A stretch of 9,013 nt of DNA. Source: Thermoproteus sp. UBA157. GTDB lineage: Archaea; Thermoproteota; Thermoprotei; Thermoproteales; Thermoproteaceae. Each line of letters starts with the position of its first letter. The first letter of the stretch is position 1. Shown in pieces: positions 1 to 5,853 of the stretch. The DNA lies in contig DANS01000027.1 of NCBI GenBank assembly GCA_002497345.1, forward strand, positions 1 through 9,013, read 5' to 3'. Under the pieces are notes generated by a model, which worked only from the letters and a program-made list of their open reading frames with translations, had not been told where the DNA came from and ran no database searches. The position numbers and the translations under genes were made by a program.

Positions 1-12
1 CCTAAAGAACCC

Positions 13-1899
13 TCAGCCCCCTATCTTTGTCTTCAGCTCCGCTATGCTTTCCTCGTCTTCTAAAGTGCTCAGATCGCCCAGCGGTTGCCCCATGGCCATG
101 GCCCTCAAGACTCGTCTCATGACCTTGCCGGTTCTGGTCTTGGGCAACTTCTCTACGATTACCACCTTCCCGACGACGGCCACGGGGCCTAAGGCCCTCC
201 TCAAGTGGGAGACCACCTCCTCCTCCGTTATGTACTTGCCCGCCCTAGGCACCACGAAGACCGCCAACACGTCGCCCCTGACGGGATCCGGCACGCTCAC
301 CACCGCCGCTTCGGCCACGGCTGGGTGCGACGCGACGACGTCTTCCACCTCCCTTGTGGAGAGGCGATGGCCCGCGACCTTGATGACGTCGTCGGAGCGG
401 CCCAGAATATGGAGGTGCCCCTCCTCGTCTATATAGCCGAGATCGCCCGTGAGGTAATAGCCCTTGAACTTAGACCAATAGCTCTCGACGTAGCGCTTGG
501 GGTCCCTCCAGAGTGTGTGCAAGAAGGCCGGGGGCAGAGGCGGCTTGACCGCCACGTGGCCTTTCTGGCCGCGGGGGAGCTCCTTGCCCTCGTCGTCTAA
601 TATCACCAGATTGAGGGTAGGATAGGGCAATCCCACCGACCCGTACTTGTAGCGGAAGCCGCCTAGGTTCATGGAGCCGGGCGCCGTGACGAAGCAAGCG
701 GTCTCGGTCTGGCCCCATATATCGGCTATCTGGCAAGTCTCCCGGCAGATGTAGGTCCTCAGCCATTTATACGCCTCTTCGTTGAGCACCTCGCCCGTGG
801 GATAGGCCGCGATGAGGGTGTCCAGCTTGTACCTCCTGGGCCACTCCTCGCCGTATTTCATCAACAGGCGAATCGCCGTGGGGGAGAAGAGGATGTGGGT
901 CACCTTGTAGGCGTCCACGATCTCCCACCATATTCCCGGATGGGGGTAATCCGGCGCGTCGTCGTACCAAAGAACAGTCAGCCCGTTGAGGAGCGGCCCG
1001 TGAACGCCGTAGTGGTGGCCCGATATCCAGCCGATATCTGCGGTGGAGAAGAAGACTATGTCGTCTCTGAACTCCCTCTCGGCGCCGACGAGGTGGTTGA
1101 AGGCGTACCATATCCACACCATGTAGGCTCCGTGGAGGTGGAGTATCCCCTTGGGCTTCCCCGTAGTGCCCGAGGTGTAGAGGATGAACAACGGCTCATC
1201 CCCCCCGACCCACTCGGGCTCGGCGTAGGCGTTCAGCGGTACGGACTTCATTTCATCCTGCCACCAGAAATCCCTCCCCTCCCTCATGGGGACCCCCGTC
1301 CCGACGTGTCTGTAGACCAGAACCTCGGCATCGGCTCCGGCCAGCGCCAGCGCCTCGTCAACAGTCGGCTTAAGCGGTATCACCTTTCCCCTGCGCGTCA
1401 TGGCGTCTGCGGTTATCACCATTTTGGCGTCGGCATCTTTGATCCTGTCGGCGAGGGCTTGAGCGCCGAAGCCCGAGAACACCACGGTGTGCACGGCCCC
1501 TATTCTGTTCGCGGCGAGCATGGCTATCATGGCCTCTGGAATCATGGGCATGTATATGGCCACTCTATCTCCCCTCTCCACGCCGCGCATGCGCAGGAGG
1601 ACGGCCAGCCTATTGACCTCCCGGTAGAGGTCCCAGTAGCGGAGCACCCTCGTCTGCCCGCTGGAGGATACCCATATCAACGCGGCTTTGTTGGCGCGGC
1701 CGCTCTGCACGTGTCTGTCGAGGGCGTTGTAGGCTATGTTCGTCTCGCCGCCCACGAACCACTTATAGAAGGGCGGGTTGGAGTCGTCGTAGGTCTTCTC
1801 CCACTTGGCGCGCCAGTACAACTGGGCCGCTTGTCTCTCCCAGAAGCCGATGGGGTCCTTCATGGACTCCTCGTATACTTTGAGGAACTCCTGGGACAC
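13..1899 (-). CDS. AMP-forming acyl-CoA synthetase, probable 4-hydroxybutyrate-CoA ligase
   Basis: This 628-residue protein is a full-length ANL-superfamily acyl-CoA synthetase, close in length to acetyl-CoA synthetase. It would make acyl-CoA from acid, ATP and CoA in the cytoplasm, releasing AMP and PPi. An acetyl-CoA-synthetase-type N-terminal cap is visible (WFVGGETNIAYNALDRHV, 47-64). The P-loop YTSGTTGKPKG is at 241-251, the A5 motif DIWGQTET at 393-400, the A7 motif YLTGDLGYID at 482-491, the hinge GRSDDVIKVAGHR at 500-512, and the A10 catalytic lysine K592 in PKTRTGK. Gly397 stands where acetyl-CoA synthetases carry the Trp that closes the acyl pocket, so a substrate larger than acetate is expected. 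The neighbouring 4-hydroxybutyryl-CoA dehydratase makes 4-hydroxybutyrate the best guess. As I recall, Pyrobaculum neutrophilum groups a biochemically identified 4-hydroxybutyrate-CoA ligase with the dehydratase and succinyl-CoA reductase (around Tneu_0419-0422). The start is GTG at 1899, with no Shine-Dalgarno but a TATA box at leaderless spacing. Family certain; substrate inferred. Confidence 0.9.
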   Translation of the reverse strand: MSQEFLKVYEESMKDPIGFWERQAAQLYWRAKWEKTYDDSNPPFYKWFVGGETNIAYNALDRHVQSGRANKAALIWVSSSGQTRVLRYWDLYREVNRLAVLLRMRGVERGDRVAIYMPMIPEAMIAMLAANRIGAVHTVVFSGFGAQALADRIKDADAKMVITADAMTRRGKVIPLKPTVDEALALAGADAEVLVYRHVGTGVPMREGRDFWWQDEMKSVPLNAYAEPEWVGGDEPLFILYTSGTTGKPKGILHLHGAYMVWIWYAFNHLVGAEREFRDDIVFFSTADIGWISGHHYGVHGPLLNGLTVLWYDDAPDYPHPGIWWEIVDAYKVTHILFSPTAIRLLMKYGEEWPRRYKLDTLIAAYPTGEVLNEEAYKWLRTYICRETCQIADIWGQTETACFVTAPGSMNLGGFRYKYGSVGLPYPTLNLVILDDEGKELPRGQKGHVAVKPPLPPAFLHTLWRDPKRYVESYWSKFKGYYLTGDLGYIDEEGHLHILGRSDDVIKVAGHRLSTREVEDVVASHPAVAEAAVVSVPDPVRGDVLAVFVVPRAGKYITEEEVVSHLRRALGPVAVVGKVVIVEKLPKTRTGKVMRRVLRAMAMGQPLGDLSTLEDEESIAELKTKIGG

Positions 1900-1918
1900 G
1901 CCGGTGCTAATTCAATGT

Positions 1919-1934
1919 TTTATAACTTTTCTAT
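1919..1934 (-). promoter_or_regulatory. BRE/TATA promoter of the CoA ligase
   Basis: Read on the minus strand the block is ATAGAAAAGTTATAAA. It holds a purine-rich BRE (AGAAAAG) followed by TTATAAA. It spans -35 to -20 relative to the GTG start, with the TATA element beginning at -26. That places transcription initiation at or next to the start codon, so the mRNA should be leaderless. The same block, 14 of 16 bases identical, lies at the same distance upstream of the dehydratase gene. Confidence 0.7.
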
Positions 1935-2158
1935 ATACCAATATTTCCTTAAACAATTTTATAATTTTAAATAATTATAAATAAATGAAAAGGCTGTTGG
2001 CGCCGAGGTCGCAGAACCTACGCCGGGAGCTTGCTGGTTGGACTATCGAGTCGACGTCTACGACCGCGGTCGCCGAAGCGCATGTCAGACAGGGGAAAGA
2101 GGCTAGGCTTCAACCTCGACCCTTCCTGCGGCTAATTTGCCGAGGGGCGCCTCCCGCT
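1935..2158. other. AT-rich spacer and degenerate stretch without a convincing gene
   Basis: About 50 very AT-rich bases are followed by about 170 GC-rich bases with no convincing gene. On the plus strand an ATG at 1985 has a TATAAT-like element starting 26 bases upstream, and it opens a frame running to 2305. The second half of that frame is a reverse-strand shadow of the small minus-strand gene, and its composition (Arg, Pro, Ala, Leu) looks spurious. Short coding-like runs in the other two plus frames, LDYRVDVYDRG near 2036-2068 and MSDRGKRLGFNLDPSCG from ATG 2082, hint at an old gene broken by frameshifts. The evidence is weak and no family is recognised. Confidence 0.3.
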
Positions 2159-2381
2159 TCAACACGCCTCCACCGCCCTCCTCACCCCCTCTGCAACGCC
2201 TGGCTCCGGGATGAAGAGCCTCGGCTCGAAGCCGCCGCCCTCCGCCGGCTTGAGCTCGGCCGCGTGGAGCTCGCCGCCTCTGTGCGCCAAGACGTCGCCG
2301 CTTGAGGCGACGAAGACGATCCCGCGGGCAGTTGGAACTACCACGAGGCCGCCTCTAGTGGCGGCTCACCAAGATCTTCAT
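2159..2381 (-). pseudogene. Small gene of unknown function with an apparent one-base frameshift
   Basis: The minus strand has an open frame from GTG 2344 to TGA 2159 (61 codons) with strongly native codon use: GAG, AAG, AGG, GTC and CTC dominate and third positions are GC-rich. Just upstream in another frame, ATG 2381 begins MKILVSR and then meets TAG at 2357-2355. Removing one base at 2360/2361 joins the two frames into a smooth 73-residue reading, MKILVSRTRGGLVVVPTARG, that continues through IVFVASSGDVLAHRGGELHA. An A-rich TATA-like element (AAAAATAA, 2398-2405) lies about 24 bases before ATG 2381, where a leaderless promoter belongs. No domain, signal peptide or membrane segment is recognised. 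The break may be genuine decay, a sequencing or assembly error, or, less likely, recoding. The shorter GTG start could also be real. Confidence 0.45.
2348..2365. repeat. Short inverted repeat (6-bp GC stem, 6-base loop)
   Basis: GCCGCC at 2348-2353 and GGCGGC at 2360-2365 are perfect inverted arms around TCTAGT. No T-run follows, so it does not look like a terminator. It coincides with the frameshift position of the small minus-strand gene. Confidence 0.5.
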
Positions 2382-2447
2382 GGCCGCGATTCCCGGCTTA
2401 TTTTTGCTACATTTCCGTCGAAGTTAGGCCTAACTGCGCTACTTGTA

Positions 2448-2459
2448 TTTTTATAAAAG
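2448..2459 (+). promoter_or_regulatory. TATA box of the PaREP1 gene
   Basis: TTTTTATAAAAG lies 15-26 bases upstream of the GTG start at 2474, and no Shine-Dalgarno is present. The core TTTATAAA sits slightly closer to the start codon than in the metabolic genes of this window. A transcript starting a few bases inside the frame, with TTG 2483 as start, cannot be excluded. The element is nearly palindromic and might also fire leftward. Confidence 0.5.
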
Positions 2460-2473
2460 GTCTTGTTCTTATC

Positions 2474-2950
2474 GTGTACGAGTTGGCCAAGCCTTGGGTC
2501 GATCTGGAGAAGTACCGGCGCGATCGGCTGAAGGAGGCGCTCTACGAGGCCGAGCTGGCCGAGGACTTTCTGAAGAACGGCCTTCTCCGAAACGCCGCGG
2601 GCAAGGCCTTTCAAGCAGTGAAGGCCTATCTGGCGGCCGTCGCCGCCCAGAGGAGGGATGCGCTAGCCCCGTACTACCCCGGCGAGGGGGTTATGCAGAG
2701 GAGGAAGGTCGCGCGCGTGGACCTCATAATAGCGCTGATGCCCACCGCCAGGATGAAGGAGATCGCGGCCAGACTCGGCGATAAGGAGCTTGAGCTGGCC
2801 GTCGAGAAGGCCTTGGATCTTCACCAGTTCCGATACAACGGGCTAGACAAGGAGGGAGTCCTCTCAAGATACGCGTCCGCGGAGGTGGTGGAGAAGGACG
2901 TAAGGGACGTGGTCGAGTTCGTAAGACGGCGCGCGGCGTCGGGATCGTAG
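2474..2950 (+). CDS. PaREP1 family protein
   Basis: This 158-residue soluble, helical protein belongs to PaREP1, a family expanded into many paralogues in Pyrobaculum and Thermoproteus. The recognisable parts are the N-terminal PWVDLEKY (7-14), the amphipathic helix with LKEALYEAELAEDFL (19-33), the RNAAGKAFQAVKAYLAAVAA segment (39-58), and the family-typical C-terminal HQFRYNGLDKEGVLSRY (117-133) followed by a charged helix. From memory PaREP1 is grouped with HEPN-like helical folds; no biochemical role is established to my knowledge and no catalytic motif can be asserted here. GTG is chosen as start because MYELAKPWVDLEKY matches the usual family N-terminus and a TATA box lies at near-leaderless distance. 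It stands alone, and downstream lies degenerate DNA that includes a HEPN-like gene remnant. It is probably not part of the carbon-fixation pathway. Confidence 0.85.
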   Translation: MYELAKPWVDLEKYRRDRLKEALYEAELAEDFLKNGLLRNAAGKAFQAVKAYLAAVAAQRRDALAPYYPGEGVMQRRKVARVDLIIALMPTARMKEIAARLGDKELELAVEKALDLHQFRYNGLDKEGVLSRYASAEVVEKDVRDVVEFVRRRAASGS

Positions 2951-3332
2951 CCAGGTTTGCGCAATCGGCGAAGCGCTCGCCATGGGCAATACGGCCGAGA
3001 TCGCCGCAACGCCGGTCGCGGCGAGCGCCGGTTTTCTCCTAGCGCGACTTCGGGGACCCCGAATAACGCCGCGACGCCTATCGTCGACATCGGTCGGCCA
3101 AGGCGCTGTATGTGCTGAAGGGGCCGCTTGAGGCTTGATCGACGACAAGTGCGGAAGCCAAGTCAAGGCTGCGAGCAAGGCGCTGAGCGAGGTCTATCTG
3201 CAGTGGCGTAAACCGAGGGACGAGAGGAAACGGCTTAGCGAAATGGCTAGTAGGAGTAGAAAACTAGGACCGGACGCAACCCCGACCTCGGCATGCGGCG
3301 GAGCGTCTCAGTGGAGTTTTTATGGCTCAAAT
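2951..3332. other. Degenerate region with possible gene remnants
   Basis: No credible intact gene is seen in these 382 bases. Coding-like peptide runs are scattered over different plus-strand frames with stops between them. One reads AKALYVLKGPLEA and ends at TGA 3136-3138. Another, KAASKALSEVYLQWRKP, begins near 3162 and lies in the same frame as the start of the HEPN-like remnant that follows. The helix-rich, Ala/Lys/Arg-rich texture suggests remnants of PaREP1/HEPN-like helical proteins, but no motif confirms it. Confidence 0.3.
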
Positions 3333-3659
3333 ATGGCCGTGGCCGAGTATTTGAGGCCGTATTTCCTCGCCGAGGCGGAACACGACATCGGGAACGGCAA
3401 GTACGACCTAGCGCTGTTCTCACTTGGAACAAGCGTTGCGACTAGCCCTTAAATGCGCTTTCAGCTAAAGGGGAGTTTTACGAAGACGCCATCCTCCGCC
3501 CGCTCGACGACATCGTCGAGCTTAGTTGAGGGGGATACGCAACGAGGGCACGCCGGAGGCGATAAGGGAATTCGTTTACCCTTCGAGGCGGATAAGCCCG
3601 TCGTGGAGAGGGCCTACAATGTCGCGAGGGCGGTTCTAGCGTGCACCGCGTCCGGCTAG
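3333..3659 (+). pseudogene. HEPN-like domain gene remnant with about four frameshifts
   Basis: From ATG 3333 the reading AEYLRPYFLAEAEHDIGNGK followed by YDLALFS is typical of the first helices of archaeal HEPN proteins. The frame then fails, but the sense continues in other frames: LEQALRLALK from about 3422, GEFYEDAILRPLDDIVEL from about 3471, LRGIRNEGTPEAIREFVYP from 3524 to about 3580, and ADKPVVERAYNVARAVLA to the TAG at 3657-3659. Single-base changes near 3420, 3472, 3522 and 3581 would join these into one protein of about 108 residues. Archaeal HEPN proteins often act with a small nucleotidyltransferase (MNT) as toxin-antitoxin-like pairs; no MNT partner is visible here. The start codon is uncertain because the nearest TATA-like stretch (3317-3324) is too close. 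A functional product is very unlikely unless the sequence contains several errors. Confidence 0.6.
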
Positions 3660-3674
3660 GGCTATATCCGGCGC

Positions 3675-4235
3675 CTAACGGCCCTCCCGCTGGCCTCCGC
3701 CGTATAGCTTGTACGCCCTAAGCATCCAGACGTATATGAACATCTTGTACGCCAGCTCGGAGCCCTCCTCGTACCACCAACGCTTGAGTATCTCGGCGAC
3801 TTTCTCGAGCTCCTCCACGGTGATCTTGTCGATATCGCCCTTGGCGAAAACCGCCTTGATGAACTCGGCCTCCTCCTTGCTTATCGGGTTGGTCCTGATG
3901 GCTTGGGACATCCTCGCCACCTCGCGGATTAAAAACGAGGCCTCGCTCGGCGTGATCAAGCCCTTGAGGCCGAGGAATTCTATGACGGCGGAGTTCATGG
4001 CCACGGTGGCCGACCTCGCGGAATCGGCGAAGGCTACAAGCTTCCGGTCGAATTCGTCGAACCTCTTGTCTATAGTCTCGAACCTCTTATTTATCTCCTC
4101 GAACTTCTTATCTATCTCCTCGAATCGCGTGTCGATCTCCTCGAACTTCTTTCCGAGCCAATACAACGCCCCGCCCAACATTCCGACTATCGTCGCGGCG
4201 AGCCCGACGATGGATATCACCACCTCGTCCGCCAC
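3675..4235 (-). CDS. Membrane-anchored coiled-coil protein of unknown function
   Basis: I do not recognise a named family, though similar TM-plus-coiled-coil proteins of unknown function occur in Thermoproteales. Counting from the longer ATG frame (4244, 189 residues), a hydrophobic segment at 8-30 should span the membrane. It is followed by five tandem heptads (33-67) of the type R/K-FEEIDK with Phe and Ile at the core positions, which should form an oligomeric coiled coil. A mixed helical domain follows (about 85-182; LKGLITPSEASFLIREVARM, then SKEEAEFIKAVFAKGDI) with a Trp/Tyr-rich end and a Gly/Arg-rich tail. I place the start at GTG 4235 (codon 4, 186 residues) because the TATA box then begins at -26, as in the neighbouring genes; ATG 4244 would lie upstream of the predicted transcription start. 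It lies 67 bases downstream of the reductase gene on the same strand but has its own promoter. It may be an accessory scaffold or mobile-element-related protein; no function is claimed. Confidence 0.8.
   Translation of the reverse strand: MADEVVISIVGLAATIVGMLGGALYWLGKKFEEIDTRFEEIDKKFEEINKRFETIDKRFDEFDRKLVAFADSARSATVAMNSAVIEFLGLKGLITPSEASFLIREVARMSQAIRTNPISKEEAEFIKAVFAKGDIDKITVEELEKVAEILKRWWYEEGSELAYKMFIYVWMLRAYKLYGGGQREGR
4044..4148 (-). repeat. Five tandem 21-bp heptad-encoding units
   Basis: Five imperfect 21-base units in the coiled-coil gene encode KFEEIDT, RFEEIDK, KFEEINK, RFETIDK and RFDEFDR. The units nearest the 5' end of the gene are most alike at DNA level, consistent with growth by unit duplication. 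Such in-frame heptad arrays can change length between strains. Confidence 0.75.
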
Positions 4236-4252
4236 AACGGACATCGCGCGTC

Positions 4253-4261
4253 AATATATAA
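4253..4261 (-). promoter_or_regulatory. TATA box of the coiled-coil protein gene
   Basis: The minus strand reads TTATATATT. Its first base is 26 upstream of GTG 4235 but only 17 upstream of ATG 4244. All four metabolic genes in the window have their TATA element starting at -26, so this box argues for the GTG start and a leaderless transcript. Confidence 0.6.
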
Positions 4262-4302
4262 GCCTGATCCGGCGGCCGGCAAGTTGCAACGGAGAGGCGG
4301 CG

Positions 4303-5718
4303 TCAGATGCCGAAGACGTAGTACTTGGGCTCCGTGAAGTAGAACATGGTTGCCCTAACCCCCTCGCGCCAGCCGAAGCCTGAGCTCTTCACGCCGCCGT
4401 ACGGCAAGGCGTCGAACCTCACTCTCGTGGAGTCGTTTATCATGACGCTCCCAGCCTTAATGGCTGAGGCCACTCTCAGCGCCTTCTTGTAATCGGATGT
4501 GAACACGGCGGCTTGGAGGCCGTAGGGCGTGGAGTTGGCCAGCTCCACGGCCTCCTCCTCGGTGTCGAAGGGCACGATGGGGAGCACGGGCCCGAACACC
4601 TCCTCCTTGAGCGCTCTTATATCCGCGCGGCCGTCCTCGATCCTCAAGAGCGTGGGCTCGTAGAAGAAGCCCCTTCCGCCCATTCTCCTTCCGCCGTAGA
4701 GGACGACGGCTCCCTTAGATACCGCGTCTGAGACGAAGCCCTCCATGGCCTTGACCATCTTCTCCGATATGAGCGGGCCCATGTCGGTCGCCTCGTCCAT
4801 GGGATCGCCGACTTTAAGAGCCGCGGTCTTCCCCAAGACCATCTTCGCGAACTCGTCGTAGATCTCCCTCTCCACGTACAGCCTCTTTGTGGCGTTGCAG
4901 TTCTGACCCGCGTTCTCGAACCTAGCCCTCACGACGACGGCCGCCGCTTTTTCGAGATCGGCGTCCTTGAACACTATGGCGGGGTCGGAGCCGCTGGGGG
5001 CTATCATGTACTTCTTCCCCCTCCCGGCGGCCTTGGCGGCCACCTGCAACCCCACCGCGGTGCTGCCCGTGAAGGTGATCCCAGCCACCTTGGAGTTCTC
5101 CAAGAGCTCGTCGAACACCTCCTCCCCGCTGCCCACCACCACGTTGACGACGCCCTCGGGGAAGCCCGCCTTCTTGAATATCTCGTGGAGCTTGAGCGCC
5201 GTCAGCGGGGTGTGCGTCGAGGGCTTGGCCACCACCGTGTTCCCGGCGGCAACCACGGGCGCCACCTTGTGGGCAAACGTCGAGGCGGGGTTGTTGTAGC
5301 TGAGGGCGGCCCCCACGACCCCCACGGGCTCCCTCCTCTCGACCACGAGCCTCGACTCGTTGCCAGGAGGGTACTCGTAGGCGTCGACGCGGGGGGCGCG
5401 GCCCTCGAGCACGAACCTAGCCTCGTAGGCGCTCGATCTGATTATCTCCACGGCCCTCCACAACTCAGCCGCCGCGTCCCTTATGGGCTTCCCCGACTCG
5501 GCCACCAAGGTCCTCAAGACCTCGTCGAAGGACATCTCCAAGTAGTCGGCCGCCCTCAGCAACAACTTGGCGCGGGCCTTGAGGGGCAGAGCCGACCACT
5601 TGTGGAACGCCTCGTAGGCCTCATCCACTGCGAGCCTCACGTCCTCCCTGGTGGCCGACTTGAGCGCGGCCAAGACCTCGCCCGTGGCGGGGTTGAAGAC
5701 CACGACCTCCCTCGACAT
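4303..5718 (-). CDS. Succinyl-CoA reductase (CoA-acylating, aldehyde dehydrogenase fold)
   Basis: This 471-residue protein is a full-length aldehyde dehydrogenase homologue that automatic annotation would likely call succinate-semialdehyde dehydrogenase. It has the oxyanion Asn142 (YNNP), cofactor-binding Lys165 (AKPS), Rossmann motif FTGST (216-220), catalytic Cys274 in ENAGQNCNATK, and EEVFGP (372-377). The segment that in hydrolytic ALDHs reads LELGG reads IAPSG here, so the general-base Glu is Ala240. That glutamate serves deacylation by water; its absence, with Cys274 kept, fits a thioester enzyme. In the DC/4HB cycle the enzyme would reduce succinyl-CoA to succinate semialdehyde with NAD(P)H in the cytoplasm. 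It is divergent to the 4-hydroxybutyryl-CoA dehydratase across 135 bp. As I recall, the P. neutrophilum enzyme identified for this step is an ALDH-like protein in the same gene neighbourhood. The ATG at 5718 has a TATA element starting at -26 and no Shine-Dalgarno. Fold certain; specificity inferred. Confidence 0.88.
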   Translation of the reverse strand: MSREVVVFNPATGEVLAALKSATREDVRLAVDEAYEAFHKWSALPLKARAKLLLRAADYLEMSFDEVLRTLVAESGKPIRDAAAELWRAVEIIRSSAYEARFVLEGRAPRVDAYEYPPGNESRLVVERREPVGVVGAALSYNNPASTFAHKVAPVVAAGNTVVAKPSTHTPLTALKLHEIFKKAGFPEGVVNVVVGSGEEVFDELLENSKVAGITFTGSTAVGLQVAAKAAGRGKKYMIAPSGSDPAIVFKDADLEKAAAVVVRARFENAGQNCNATKRLYVEREIYDEFAKMVLGKTAALKVGDPMDEATDMGPLISEKMVKAMEGFVSDAVSKGAVVLYGGRRMGGRGFFYEPTLLRIEDGRADIRALKEEVFGPVLPIVPFDTEEEAVELANSTPYGLQAAVFTSDYKKALRVASAIKAGSVMINDSTRVRFDALPYGGVKSSGFGWREGVRATMFYFTEPKYYVFGI

Positions 5719-5736
5719 GCGCCGGCGGTTGTGGGG

Positions 5737-5753
5737 TTTATTAAGAATTTTCT
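5737..5753 (-). promoter_or_regulatory. BRE/TATA promoter of the reductase gene
   Basis: The minus strand reads AGAAAATTC followed by TTAATAAA. The TATA element spans -26 to -19 from the ATG at 5718, behind an A-rich BRE. The spacing predicts a leaderless mRNA. Confidence 0.65.
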
Positions 5754-5761
5754 CTATGTAT

Positions 5762-5775
5762 GTTAACGTTTTAAC
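5762..5775. repeat. Inverted repeat in the divergent promoter region
   Basis: GTTAA-CGTT-TTAAC has two perfect 5-bp arms around 4 bases. It lies between the two divergent promoters, 44 bases upstream of the reductase start codon and 78 bases upstream of the dehydratase start codon. It could bind a dimeric regulator of both genes, but a match this short is expected by chance in AT-rich DNA. Confidence 0.25.
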
Positions 5776-5818
5776 TCTATAATTATTTAAAATGAAAAAT
5801 AATAAAGACTGTAAAGCG

Positions 5819-5834
5819 ATAGAAATGTTATATA
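5819..5834 (+). promoter_or_regulatory. BRE/TATA promoter of the dehydratase operon
   Basis: ATAGAAATGTTATATA spans -35 to -20 from the ATG at 5854, with the TATA element beginning at -26. It matches the ligase promoter block at 14 of 16 positions and at the same distance. No Shine-Dalgarno precedes the ATG, so the dehydratase mRNA is probably leaderless. It would also drive the overlapping CBS gene. Confidence 0.7.
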
Positions 5835-5853
5835 CTCCCCAACAGCGCCCTCC

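Noticed and set aside
895..1974. 359-codon plus-strand open frame opposite the CoA ligase
   Set aside because: It is an antisense shadow caused by GC-rich codon bias; the minus strand carries every acyl-CoA synthetase motif.
2061..2072. Perfect 12-base palindrome CGACCGCGGTCG
   Set aside because: About two such palindromes are expected by chance in 9 kb, more in GC-rich DNA, and nothing around it suggests an operator or attachment site.
1985..2305. Plus-strand 106-codon open frame with ATG and an upstream TATA-like element
   Set aside because: The second half is the antisense shadow of the minus-strand small gene, the composition is unlike a protein, and the promoter match lies in very AT-rich DNA where such matches are expected. 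Kept only as possible debris.
4303..5718. Annotation as NAD(P)-dependent succinate-semialdehyde dehydrogenase
   Set aside because: The general-base glutamate is missing (Ala240) and the genomic setting calls for succinyl-CoA reduction.
5185..5766. 193-codon plus-strand open frame opposite the reductase
   Set aside because: Antisense shadow of a full-length ALDH-fold gene; no motif and low-complexity composition.
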